Source: an uncultured Lachnospiraceae bacterium
GTDB lineage: Bacteria; Bacillota; Clostridia; Lachnospirales; Lachnospiraceae
DNA: 64,000 bases
NCBI GenBank assembly: GCA_948473115.1
Contig: CAOKWI010000005.1
Coordinates: 1-64,000 of the forward strand
Reading direction: 5' to 3'
A program made the position numbers and the translations under genes. The notes below the pieces were generated by a model, which saw only the letters and a program-made list of their open reading frames with translations, was not told the DNA's origin and did not search any database. Positions 34,095-42,532 of the stretch are shown here, piece by piece. Every line of letters begins with the position of its first letter. Positions within the stretch are counted from its first letter, which is position 1.

Positions 34095-36143
34095 ATGATG
34101 GCACAGATACATGTTTTGGATTCGGAGACCATAGACAAGATCGCGGCGGGCGAGGTGGTGGAGCGACCGTCCAGCGTGGTGAAGGAGCTGGTGGAGAATG
34201 CCATCGACGCCGGCGCTGCGGCAGTCACTGTGGAGATAAAGGACGGCGGGATCGAGTTCATCCGTGTGACGGACAACGGCGCGGGAATGGAGCGGGAGCA
34301 GCTTCGCACCGCGTTTCTGCGTCACGCCACCAGCAAGATCGCGGATGCTTCAGACCTGATACGAATCTCCAGCCTGGGCTTCCGCGGGGAGGCACTCTCC
34401 AGCATTGCGGCGGTGGCGAAGGTGGAGGTCATCACCAAGACCCCGGACAGTGTGACCGGCAGCCGCATCCTGCTGGAAGGGGCAAGGGAGACCGGCTTTG
34501 AGGAGGTGGGAGCGCCTGACGGGACCACCTTTCTTGTGCGGAATCTCTTTTTCAACACCCCTGTGAGAAGAAAATTCCTGAAACAGCCTGCCACGGAGGG
34601 CGGCTATATCGTGGATCTGATGGAGCACCTGGCTCTTTCCAGGCCGGACATTTCCTTTAAACTGCTGGTGGGAAGCCAGATGAAGTTCCACACTTCGGGA
34701 AACGGAGACTTGAAGGAAGTCATTTATCGCATTTACGGCAGGGATGTGGCTGCGTCCCTTGTGCCGGTGCAGACGGAAAGGGACGGCATCCATGTGGAGG
34801 GTTATCTGGGGAAGCCTGTGCTGGTGCGCTCCAACCGGAATTTTGAGATCTATTTCATCAACGGCAGGTTCATCCGCAGCAGTGTGGTGTCCCGGGCCGT
34901 GGAGGAGGGGTATAAGGAGTATCTGATGCAGCATAAATTCCCGCTCTGTGTCCTCCACATTACCATGGATACGGCCAGGGTGGATGTGAATGTGCATCCC
35001 ACCAAGATGGATGTGCGGTTCAGCGATGCCATCGCTTTCAGCAACTTCCTGATGGAAATCGTGAGAGAAGCCCTGCGCGGCAGGGAGATGATACCGGAGG
35101 CTTCCCTGTCCGGCGACAGGGAATGGAAGGCGGCAGCCGCGGCGGAACAGAAGGCGGCACAGGAAGAACAGACGCCGGAACCTTTTGAGCGGAATCGCAC
35201 GGAGAGCTATCATCTGGAGGAAGAGACAAAGTATAGGGCAGCTGCCGCGGAGAGGAAGATACAAAGCCCGGAAATGCAGGATTTTATGCAGAATCCTGTC
35301 TGGAGAAGGGTAAAAATGTCGGAAAAACCGGTCGAAGGAAGCGATTTATCGCAGAAAATGACAGAAAACACAGCAGAACCGGCTGTTTCGGCAGAGGAAG
35401 AAGACTTTTTCACAGAGACCTCCGAATTGCCTGAGGACGCGGGACAGCATGATACGTTCCCGCTGCCCCCGCCGGAACAGGAACAGCCAGCACTGGGGCA
35501 GCTGGAATCGGGCGTGACGTCACAGCTGAACCTGTTCGAGGAGAAGATCCTGACAGTGGACAATCGTTCCCGATTCCGTATTATCGGACAGGTTTTCGAG
35601 ACATACTGGCTGATACAGTTTGAGGAAAAGCTGATGATGGTGGATCAGCATGCGGCCCATGAGAAAGTGAATTATGAACGGCTCATGAAGCAGTACCGGG
35701 AGAAGAACGTGATCTCCCAGGCGCTGATGCCGCCGGCAATCGTCAGTCTGTCAGGCCAGGAGGAGACCATGCTGAAAGAGAACATGGAGGTCTTCGCCTC
35801 CCTGGGATTTGAGGTGGAATCCTTCGGCGGCAGCGAGTATGCCCTGCGGAGTGTGCCGGTGGATCTCTACGGCTGCGACGGGCGGGAAATGTTCCTGGAG
35901 GTGCTGGATCAGCTCTCCTCAGGAACTGCATTCGGCAATATCCGCGTGATAGAGGAAAAGATTGCCTCCATGTCCTGCAAAGCAGCGGTAAAGGGAAACA
36001 GTCTGCTGAGCTTCGCGGAGGCGGAAGCGCTGATCGATGAATTGCTGACCCTGGAAAACCCTTATAACTGCCCCCACGGCAGACCCACCATTGTCACCAT
36101 GACAAAGGCGGAGATGGACAGAAAGTTCAAGCGCATCGTGTAA
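34095..36143 (+). CDS. mutL: DNA mismatch repair protein MutL with endonuclease motif
   Basis: A 682-residue GHKL ATPase. N-terminal motifs: EVVERPSSVVKELVENAIDAGA, DNGAGM, TSKI and GFRGEAL. A linker of about 150 residues rich in Glu/Ser/Pro follows. The C-terminal domain (about 495-682) carries the endonuclease motif DQHAAHEKVNYE and the metal-site strings SCKAAVKGN and CPHGRP, so this is a nicking-competent MutL as in most bacteria without MutH. The start at 34095 (ATGATG behind ATGGAG) is preferred over an in-frame upstream ATG at 34050. Confidence 0.96.
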   Translation: MMAQIHVLDSETIDKIAAGEVVERPSSVVKELVENAIDAGAAAVTVEIKDGGIEFIRVTDNGAGMEREQLRTAFLRHATSKIADASDLIRISSLGFRGEALSSIAAVAKVEVITKTPDSVTGSRILLEGARETGFEEVGAPDGTTFLVRNLFFNTPVRRKFLKQPATEGGYIVDLMEHLALSRPDISFKLLVGSQMKFHTSGNGDLKEVIYRIYGRDVAASLVPVQTERDGIHVEGYLGKPVLVRSNRNFEIYFINGRFIRSSVVSRAVEEGYKEYLMQHKFPLCVLHITMDTARVDVNVHPTKMDVRFSDAIAFSNFLMEIVREALRGREMIPEASLSGDREWKAAAAAEQKAAQEEQTPEPFERNRTESYHLEEETKYRAAAAERKIQSPEMQDFMQNPVWRRVKMSEKPVEGSDLSQKMTENTAEPAVSAEEEDFFTETSELPEDAGQHDTFPLPPPEQEQPALGQLESGVTSQLNLFEEKILTVDNRSRFRIIGQVFETYWLIQFEEKLMMVDQHAAHEKVNYERLMKQYREKNVISQALMPPAIVSLSGQEETMLKENMEVFASLGFEVESFGGSEYALRSVPVDLYGCDGREMFLEVLDQLSSGTAFGNIRVIEEKIASMSCKAAVKGNSLLSFAEAEALIDELLTLENPYNCPHGRPTIVTMTKAEMDRKFKRIV

Positions 36144-36145
36144 AA

Positions 36146-36188
36146 AAGCGTCCCTTCGTGACGCTTGCAAGAATGCTTCGCATTCTTG
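36146..36188. repeat. Twin hairpins between mutL and miaA
   Basis: Two adjacent perfect stem-loops: AAGCGTC/GACGCTT (36146-36166, 7-base loop) and CAAGAATGC/GCATTCTTG (36168-36188, TTC loop). There is no T tract, so they are not obvious terminators. They may stabilise or process the message between the two genes. Confidence 0.6.
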
Positions 36189-36215
36189 TGAGATTTGCCT
36201 GATTTGAGGATAAAT

Positions 36216-37199
36216 ATGAAGCTGGAAAAGAAAAACGTGCTGGATATGAAGCCCCCCATGATTGTTCTGACCGGACCCACCGCAGTGGGCAAGACGAAGC
36301 TTTCCCTGGCGCTGGCGGAGGCCGTGGGGGGTGAGATCATCTCCGCGGATTCCATGCAGGTCTACAGGCATATGGATATCGGTTCGGCGAAGATCACACA
36401 GGAGGAGATGCGGGGGATCCCCCATCATATGATCGACATCCTGGAGCCATGGGAAGCTTTTCATGTGGCTGCCTTTAAGGAGCGGTGTGAAAGGGCGCTG
36501 ACAGAGATCTACGGGCGTGAGCATATTCCCATTGTCGCCGGAGGAACCGGATTTTACATCCAGGCATTGCTGCGGGATATCGATTTTACGGAGAATGAGG
36601 AGGATGCGGAATACCGCGCCTGCCTGGAGGAACTGGCCGCCAGGGAAGGCGCCGGAAAGCTTTACGGGATGCTTCTGGAGGCAGATCCGGAGGCTGCCCG
36701 TGCGATCCACCCCCATAACAGCAAGCGCGTCATACGCGCACTGGAATATCATCATCTGACCGGACAGAAGATCTCCCTGCACAACGAGCAGGAGCGACAG
36801 AAGCAGAGCGCGTACAATTCCTGTTACTTTGTGCTGAACGATCTGCGGGAGCGGCTGTATGAGCGCATCGAACAGCGGATCGACGAAATGCTGGAACAGG
36901 GGCTTGTGGCGGAGGTAGAGAAGCTGCGTGATATGGGCTGCCACCGGGGAATGGTTTCCATGCAGGGGCTGGGATATAAGGAAATCCTTGCTTATCTGGA
37001 GGGAGAGTACACCTATGAGCATGCGGTGGAGATCCTCAAGCGGGACACCAGACACTTTGCCAAAAGACAGCTCACCTGGTTTCGCAGGGAATCGGATGTG
37101 ATCTGGATAAATAAAAACGAGTTTGGATATGATGAACGGAAGATACTGGAATTTATGCTGGATGAATTACAGGAGCATGGAATTGTCGTGGAACGCTGA
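36216..37199 (+). CDS. miaA: tRNA dimethylallyltransferase
   Basis: A 327-residue enzyme that adds dimethylallyl to A37 of tRNAs reading UNN codons; MiaB later thiomethylates the product. The P-loop GPTAVGKTKLSL and substrate motifs are present: SADSMQVYRHMDIGSAKI, HHMIDILEPWEAFHVAAFK and GGTGFYIQALLRDIDF. ATG 36216 follows GAGGA five bases upstream; a TTG at 36195 is less likely. Its position right after mutL is the common Firmicutes order. Confidence 0.95.
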   Translation: MKLEKKNVLDMKPPMIVLTGPTAVGKTKLSLALAEAVGGEIISADSMQVYRHMDIGSAKITQEEMRGIPHHMIDILEPWEAFHVAAFKERCERALTEIYGREHIPIVAGGTGFYIQALLRDIDFTENEEDAEYRACLEELAAREGAGKLYGMLLEADPEAARAIHPHNSKRVIRALEYHHLTGQKISLHNEQERQKQSAYNSCYFVLNDLRERLYERIEQRIDEMLEQGLVAEVEKLRDMGCHRGMVSMQGLGYKEILAYLEGEYTYEHAVEILKRDTRHFAKRQLTWFRRESDVIWINKNEFGYDERKILEFMLDELQEHGIVVER

Positions 37200-37295
37200 T
37201 CAAGGCGCGTCTGCAGAAGATTCCGGGACAAGGATGCGATATGCTTATAACCGGTTCTTCCCTGGAAAAAGGTGACTGCCCGGAAGCGAGAAGGG

Positions 37296-37420
37296 AACAG
37301 TTCGGCCTTAGCAGTGCCTGGCGGCTTGTTTGGGTGGAAAAGGGGACAGCATGGCGCCGCCGTCCCTTGAGCCGGAAACCCAGAGAACAAGCTACCAGAC
37401 ACTACTAAGGCTGAACTGTT
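37296..37420. repeat. 125-bp palindromic element after miaA
   Basis: The ends AACAGTTCGGCCTTAG (37296-37311) and CTAAGGCTGAACTGTT (37405-37420) are inverted copies with one mismatch. The next 25 bases inward also pair (AGTGCCTGGCGGCTTGTTTGGGT against its counterpart), so almost the entire element can fold. The ends match those at 24155-24294 and the inner ends at 4757-4784. With the tandem repeat that follows, it fills the 325-base gap. Confidence 0.8.
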
Positions 37421-37424
37421 ATAA

Positions 37425-37522
37425 GGGAAGATAAGGAAGGGAAGATAAGGAAGAGAAGACAAGGAAGAGAAGACAAGGAAGAGAAGATAAAGAAGAGAAG
37501 ATAGGGAAGAGAGGACACAAGA
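37425..37522 (+). repeat. Seven 14-bp purine-rich tandem repeats before the lyase gene
   Basis: Seven head-to-tail copies of GGGAAGATAAGGAA, drifting to GAGAAGACAAGGAA, occupy 37425-37522 and end two bases before an ATG. Each copy contains AAGGAA or a similar Shine-Dalgarno-like string, so the array is also the ribosome-binding region of the next gene. Unit number is likely to vary between strains. Confidence 0.8.
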
Positions 37523-37524
37523 CC

Positions 37525-38841
37525 ATGACTGTCACAGAACATACAAAGGAATTATACAGTGCCATGGGTATATCGCCGGAAGTATATGACTATGGAAACG
37601 TGATCGCCGTACAGCTGCGGGAGCGCTTTCAACAGATAGACGACATTGCCGAATACAACCAGCTGAAGGTGCTCCATGCCATGCAGAAAAACCAGGTCAG
37701 CGAGGCCTGTCTGCTGGGAACCACGGGATACGGCTATAACGACCTGGGGAGGGACACCCTGGAGGCGGTCTACGCGGACATTTTCCACACGGAGGACGCT
37801 CTGGTGCGTCCCCAGATCACATGTGGGACCCATGCCCTGGCCCTGGCTCTGATGAGCAACCTGAGACCCGGGGACGAGCTTTTCTCCCCGGTGGGAAAAC
37901 CCTACGATACCCTGGAGGAAGTGATCGGCATCCGGCCCTCCAGAGGCTCCCTTGCGGAATACGGTGTGACCTACAGGCAGACGGATCTGCTGGAGGACGG
38001 AAGCTTCGATTATGAGGGCATCCGGAAATCCGTCAACGAAAAGACCCGCCTTGTGACCATACAGCGCTCCAAGGGCTATCAGACCAGACCCACCCTCTCC
38101 GTGGAACGCATCGGGGAATTGATCAGGTTTATCAAAGAGATCAAACCTGACGTGATCTGTATGGTAGACAACTGTTATGGTGAATTTGTGGAAGAGAGAG
38201 AGCCCGGCGATGTGGGGGCGGATCTGGTGGTGGGCTCCCTGATCAAGAATCCCGGCGGCGGGCTGGCGCCCATCGGCGGCTATATCGCAGGAAAAAAAGA
38301 GTGCGTGGAGAACGCTGCCTTCCGCCTGACCTCCCCCGGCCTGGGCAAAGAGGTGGGGGCTTCCCTGGGGATCCTGAAAGACTTTTACCAGGGGCTTTTC
38401 CTTGCCCCTGTGGTTACCGCGGGCGCGCTGAAAGGCGCTGTCTTCGCGGCTAATCTGTATGAAAAGCTGGGCTATGCCGTGGTTCCCAATGGCAGCGAGA
38501 GCAGGCACGATATCATCCAGGCCGTCACCTTCGGACAGCCCGAGGGGGTGATCGCATTCTGCCGCGGGATCCAGGCGGCGGCGCCGGTGGACAGCCATGT
38601 GACCCCGGAGCCCTGGGATATGCCGGGCTACGACGCGAAGGTGATCATGGCGGCGGGGGCTTTTGTGTCCGGCTCCTCCATTGAATTGTCCGCCGACGGT
38701 CCCATCAAACCGCCCTACGCCGTCTACTTCCAGGGAGGACTTACCTGGCAGCACGCCAGATTCGGCATTTTGAAATCACTGCAGTCGTTGGTTGACGCCG
38801 GTCTGGTGGAACGGAATGCCCTCCGCTGTAACAATATGTAG
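37525..38841 (+). CDS. Methionine gamma-lyase family PLP enzyme (aluminium-resistance type)
   Basis: A 438-residue pyridoxal-phosphate enzyme of the family long annotated as cystathionine beta-lyase involved in aluminium resistance or methionine gamma-lyase. The PLP lysine lies in VVGSLIKNPGGGLAPIGGYIAG, and the SGTHAL-like ITCGTHALALAL and MVDNCYGEFVE motifs are clear. It follows miaA, the normal clostridial order (mutS-mutL-miaA-this gene). The substrate in this organism is not known. Its leader is a purine-rich tandem repeat. Confidence 0.9.
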   Translation: MTVTEHTKELYSAMGISPEVYDYGNVIAVQLRERFQQIDDIAEYNQLKVLHAMQKNQVSEACLLGTTGYGYNDLGRDTLEAVYADIFHTEDALVRPQITCGTHALALALMSNLRPGDELFSPVGKPYDTLEEVIGIRPSRGSLAEYGVTYRQTDLLEDGSFDYEGIRKSVNEKTRLVTIQRSKGYQTRPTLSVERIGELIRFIKEIKPDVICMVDNCYGEFVEEREPGDVGADLVVGSLIKNPGGGLAPIGGYIAGKKECVENAAFRLTSPGLGKEVGASLGILKDFYQGLFLAPVVTAGALKGAVFAANLYEKLGYAVVPNGSESRHDIIQAVTFGQPEGVIAFCRGIQAAAPVDSHVTPEPWDMPGYDAKVIMAAGAFVSGSSIELSADGPIKPPYAVYFQGGLTWQHARFGILKSLQSLVDAGLVERNALRCNNM

Positions 38842-38872
38842 AAAATCATCAAAATAAAATCTATGAATTTTA

Positions 38873-38901
38873 TGTACAGGTTTTCAAATTTGTGGTATTA
38901 T
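38873..38901 (+). promoter_or_regulatory. Predicted promoter of the DUF4321-radC-mre block
   Basis: TGTACA (38873-38878), a 17-base spacer and TATTAT (38896-38901), with extended -10 TG. The leader to the DUF4321 gene is about 115 bases. Confidence 0.6.
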
Positions 38902-39022
38902 AGTAAGACGTATGAGGGAAATGCTTCCAATGGGCAGGAAGATTTTCCCGTCTGTGCGGCTGCAGTCCGTTGACAGATGGAATGTTACCCTCATGGAAGA
39001 ATGAAAAAGAAGAGGAAATACT

Positions 39023-39262
39023 TTGAGAAGAGTGAATTGGGTACTGGTCCTGCTGGTGCTGGTGGGATTTGTGATCGGCCGTTTCATAGGAACCTTCTTT
39101 GACGGAAGCTTCCTGAATTACGGACAATCCTTCGGACTGAGTTCCCCCATGGTGCTTGATCTGGGATTTTTCGTGCTGACCTTCGGACTCACCATCCAGA
39201 TCACCATCGCAAGTGTCATCGGAGTGGTGATAGCGCTGGTGGTATACCGCTTTATCAGATAG
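39023..39262 (+). CDS. DUF4321 small membrane protein
   Basis: A 79-residue protein with two helices (VLVLLVLVGFVIGRFIG; TIASVIGVVIALVVYRF) and the DUF4321 pattern (FLNYGQSFGLSSPMVLDLGFFVLTFGLTI). The family regularly sits just before radC and the mre genes in Clostridia, so a role in envelope growth is possible, but nothing is proven. It has a TTG start; GAGGAAA precedes it. Confidence 0.85.
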   Translation: MRRVNWVLVLLVLVGFVIGRFIGTFFDGSFLNYGQSFGLSSPMVLDLGFFVLTFGLTIQITIASVIGVVIALVVYRFIR

Positions 39263-39307
39263 TTCTGCCATGTCCTGTCAGTCGGAGAGGGTTGCAGGGA
39301 GAAAGAT

Positions 39308-40006
39308 ATGGCAAGCGGAAAAAACAAATCAACTTATCAGGCACAGCTCCTTCCCTATGAAAGGTTTCTTCGGTTCGGACCGGAGAACCTGACGGAGACA
39401 GAGCTGCTTGCGATCATTATCCGTACCGGTACAAAGGACTGTAATGCCTTGCAGCTGGCGCAACAGGTTCTCTCGCTGGCGAAATATCCCAAGGAGGGAC
39501 TGCTGGGACTCTATGATGTGTCTTTGAAGGAACTGCAGGGCATCAAGGGGATCGGGGAGGTCAAGGCTGTGAAGCTGAAATGCCTCACGGAGCTGACCAT
39601 GCGGATGAGCGCTGCCACCGCGAAGAAAGGGGACTGTTTCAACAGCTCGGGACAGGTGGCGGATTACTTTATGGAAAAACTGCGTCACAAAAAGACGGAA
39701 TGCGTGATTCTGGTCTGTCTGGATGCAAAGACGCAGATACTCTCGGAGCAGAAGCTTTCCGAGGGGAGTGTGAGAATGTCGCTGATCTCACCAAGGGAGA
39801 TCTTTCTGACGGCGCTGCAATGTAATGCGGTCAATATCCTGCTGGTGCACAATCATCCCAGCGGCGACCCGACGCCCAGCAGGGCGGACATGGAACTGAC
39901 CGCCAACCTGAGGGAACTGGGTGATAAAATGGATATCCCGCTGCTGGATCATGTCATCATCGGGGATAACCGGTACACCAGCTTCAAGGAAGCGCTGCTT
40001 TTATAG
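39308..40006 (+). CDS. radC: RadC family JAB-domain protein
   Basis: A 232-residue protein with an N-terminal helix-hairpin-helix region (LYDVSLKELQGIKGIGEVKAVKLKC) and a C-terminal JAB/MPN metal site (LLVHNHPSGDPTPSRADMELT). Despite the name, a DNA-repair role is not established, and the enzymatic activity is not known. It lies 29 bases before mreB, the usual arrangement. ATG follows GGAGAAAG. Confidence 0.93.
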   Translation: MASGKNKSTYQAQLLPYERFLRFGPENLTETELLAIIIRTGTKDCNALQLAQQVLSLAKYPKEGLLGLYDVSLKELQGIKGIGEVKAVKLKCLTELTMRMSAATAKKGDCFNSSGQVADYFMEKLRHKKTECVILVCLDAKTQILSEQKLSEGSVRMSLISPREIFLTALQCNAVNILLVHNHPSGDPTPSRADMELTANLRELGDKMDIPLLDHVIIGDNRYTSFKEALLL

Positions 40007-40035
40007 ATCATTACGTTAAGAAAGGGGCTTTTGTT

Positions 40036-41046
40036 TTGGCAAATAACGCATTCGGTATCGACCTCGGTACCAACAATATTAAAATCTACAGCAGAGGCGA
40101 AGACAACGTTCTTGTGGAAAAGAACATGATTGCCATTGAGAATAAAAACACGCTGTTCGCCTATGGCGATTCCGCTTTTGAAATGTATGAGAAGGCGCCC
40201 AGCAATATTCATATTTCTTATCCGCTGTCCAATGGAGTCATCGCCGATATCAAGAATATGGAGACCCTGGTACGCTATTTTATCAGCGACCTGCAGAAGG
40301 GCAATAACAAGCCCGCTGATTTTTTTATCGCGGTTCCCACGGATGTGACGGAAGTGGAGAAGAGAGCTTTTTACGATCTGATCAGGGACGCCAATGTGAA
40401 GGCGAAAAGGATCATGGTGGTGGAGAAGGCGGTGGCGGACGGCCTTGGACTGGACATTGATGTGAAAAATTCCCAGGGTGTCCTGGTGGTGAATGTGGGG
40501 TATGAGACCACGGAGATCTCCATTTTATCCCTGGGAGGGATTGTGCTCAGCCGCCTGATCAAGACGGGGGGACTGAAATTTGATGAGGCGATCCGTGCCG
40601 CGGTGCGCAAGGAATTCAGCCTGATCATCGGCGGCAAGACCGCGGAGACAGTGAAGATTTCCCTCAGCGAGCTGGAGAAGGAAGAGCAAGGAGCCGTGGT
40701 CTACGGCAGGGATATTGTGACGGGGCTTCCGGTGGAGCGGGAGATTCCCACCAGACTGGTGGATCAGTGTCTGGAGGAGCATTTTAACACCATCATTGAC
40801 AATGTGAAGGTGATCCTGGAGAGGACTCCCCCCGAGCTTGCCGCGGACATCTACCGTCACGGCGTTTATCTCACCGGCGGGGCATCCCAGGTGAGCCATC
40901 TGTCGGAGCGTCTCGCCACAGGGACGGGACTGAAGGTAAATGTGGCCGAGAATCCCGTTACCAGCGTTGTTATGGGGCTTGCCAAGATCATCAAGGACGA
41001 CAACTATAAATCTGTAGCCTATGCAATCGAAGGGATGAGTAAATGA
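40036..41046 (+). CDS. mreB: Divergent MreB-type rod-shape protein
   Basis: A 336-residue actin-like protein. It has the phosphate-1 loop GIDLGTNNIKIY and landmarks such as NGVIADIKNMETLVRYFI, SLGGIVLSRLIKTGG and LTGGASQVSHL. The second phosphate loop, normally DIGGGTTE, reads NVGYETTE (residues 153-160), so the Asp and two of the three Gly residues are missing. Polymerisation may persist without normal ATP hydrolysis; that is inference. TTG start behind AAAGGGG. It overlaps mreC by four bases. Confidence 0.9.
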   Translation: MANNAFGIDLGTNNIKIYSRGEDNVLVEKNMIAIENKNTLFAYGDSAFEMYEKAPSNIHISYPLSNGVIADIKNMETLVRYFISDLQKGNNKPADFFIAVPTDVTEVEKRAFYDLIRDANVKAKRIMVVEKAVADGLGLDIDVKNSQGVLVVNVGYETTEISILSLGGIVLSRLIKTGGLKFDEAIRAAVRKEFSLIIGGKTAETVKISLSELEKEEQGAVVYGRDIVTGLPVEREIPTRLVDQCLEEHFNTIIDNVKVILERTPPELAADIYRHGVYLTGGASQVSHLSERLATGTGLKVNVAENPVTSVVMGLAKIIKDDNYKSVAYAIEGMSK

Positions 41047-41909
41047 GCCCGATCATAAAAAGAAAAGGGGAGAGATTTACTTTACCGAGTAAATATCTCC
41101 TTTTGATTTTAACCATATTGTGTACAGGTATGATGCTGGTCACCTTTGGGACGGATGTGTTTAACCGCCCCCTGAATACCGTGGTGGGCTATGTCGTCGT
41201 TCCCTTCCAGCGGGGGATCAGCACCGTGGGAGGCTGGCTTTCCAACCGTTCCGAGGAGCTGGTGCAGATCAGGACGCTGCTGGACGAAAATGCCCGGCTG
41301 CGGGAGGAGATTGCCGCCCTGACGGAGGAGAACACCCTGCTTCAGCAGGATAAATATGAGCTGAACCGGATGCGGGAGCTGGTCTCGCTGGATGAACAGT
41401 ACGGCGAGTACACGAAAGTCGGCGCCCGGATCATAGGCAGGGATTCCGGAAACTGGTATTCCTCCTTTGTCATTGACAAGGGAGAGGAGGACGGGCTGGC
41501 GGTTGACATGAATGTGATCGCGGGAGGCGGTCTGGTAGGCAGAATCACTTCCGTGGGTCCCAACTGGGCCAGGGTAACTTCCATTATTTCCGACAATGTC
41601 AATGTCAGCGCCATGACACTTTCCACAGAAGACAATCTTACCATTACAGGTGATTTAAAGCTGATGGCCAATAACTGCATTACCTTCAGCCAGCTTGTGG
41701 ACAGCAAGGACAAGGTGGTGGAGGGGGATAAGGTAGTGACCTCCGATATCAGCGATAAATATCTGCCCAATATACTGATCGGGTATATCAACACCATCAA
41801 TAAGGATAACAATAATCTGACGAAATCCGGTCTGGTCACGCCCGCGGTTGACTTTGAGCATCTCAGCGAGGTGCTGGTGATCACGGATAGGAAGCAGACT
41901 GTGGAATAG
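41043..41909 (+). CDS. mreC: Rod shape-determining protein MreC
   Basis: A 288-residue protein with one N-terminal membrane helix (LLLILTILCTGMMLVTFG), a coiled coil (LDENARLREEIAALTEENTLLQQDKYELNRM) and the two beta-barrel MreC region (VGARIIGRDSGNWYSSFVIDKGEEDGL...). It lies outside the membrane and links MreB to the wall-synthesis enzymes. It is translationally coupled to mreB by ATGAGTAAATGA-type overlap. Confidence 0.95.
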   Translation: MSPIIKRKGERFTLPSKYLLLILTILCTGMMLVTFGTDVFNRPLNTVVGYVVVPFQRGISTVGGWLSNRSEELVQIRTLLDENARLREEIAALTEENTLLQQDKYELNRMRELVSLDEQYGEYTKVGARIIGRDSGNWYSSFVIDKGEEDGLAVDMNVIAGGGLVGRITSVGPNWARVTSIISDNVNVSAMTLSTEDNLTITGDLKLMANNCITFSQLVDSKDKVVEGDKVVTSDISDKYLPNILIGYINTINKDNNNLTKSGLVTPAVDFEHLSEVLVITDRKQTVE

Positions 41910-41976
41910 GGTGAAAAGTACTTCTAACCGCTCGCAGCAATGGATGCTTCGCGGAGAAGTACTAAGTTTCACCCTG
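41909..41976. repeat. 68-bp hairpin between mreC and mreD
   Basis: The arms AGGGTGAAA + AGTACTTCT (41909-41926) and AGAAGTACT + AAG + TTTCACCCT (41956-41976) pair with a short bulge, and CCGC/GCGG closes a central loop. It begins at the mreC stop codon. It lies within what should be a single operon, so it may affect message decay or the MreC:MreD ratio. Confidence 0.7.
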
Positions 41977-42013
41977 GAACCGGGGCACAGTAAGGTCATG
42001 CCATGGAGGGTAT

Positions 42014-42532
42014 ATGCTGAGAAAGGTTATCGTCACACTATTTATTTTAACATGTTTTATCTTACAGTGCAGTGTGTTCAACAGCCTGGCATTCGCGGGG
42101 ATCATCCCCAACCTGATGATCATACTGACTTCCTCCTTCGGATTCATGAGAGGGGAGAAGGAGGGGCTGGTGATCGGTTTTTTCTGCGGACTGCTGAGCG
42201 ATATCTTCTTTGGAAGCTTTTTGGGGTTCTACGCGCTGGTGCTGATGTACATAGGCTATCTGAACGGAAAGTTCAGCAGGATATTTTATCCCGAGGATAT
42301 CAAGCTTCCCATTGCGCTGATTGTGATCAGCGACCTTTCCTACGGGGTTCTGTGTTACTGCCTGATGTTCCTGCTGCGCGGCAGGTTTGAGTTCAGCTAC
42401 TATTTCAGACATGTGATCCTGCCGGAAGCAATTTACACCATTGTCATCACTATCTTCCTGTATCCGGTTATCCTGCTGGTGAACGGGAAGCTGGAAGCAA
42501 GGGAAAAAAGGAGAGCGCAGAAATTTGTTTGA
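42014..42532 (+). CDS. mreD: Rod shape-determining protein MreD
   Basis: A 172-residue polytopic protein with five or six helices and the MreD landmarks SFGFMRGEKEGLVIGFFCGLLSDIFFGSFLG and the YPVILLVNGKLEAREKRR end. It works with MreC and RodA/PBP2 in lateral wall synthesis. It overlaps the next gene by eight bases. Confidence 0.92.
   Translation: MLRKVIVTLFILTCFILQCSVFNSLAFAGIIPNLMIILTSSFGFMRGEKEGLVIGFFCGLLSDIFFGSFLGFYALVLMYIGYLNGKFSRIFYPEDIKLPIALIVISDLSYGVLCYCLMFLLRGRFEFSYYFRHVILPEAIYTIVITIFLYPVILLVNGKLEAREKRRAQKFV

Noticed and set aside
37425..37522. Purine-rich repeats considered as coding sequence extending the lyase gene upstream
   Set aside because: The 14-base period is not a multiple of three, so the frame would shift with every unit, and family members start at the chosen ATG.
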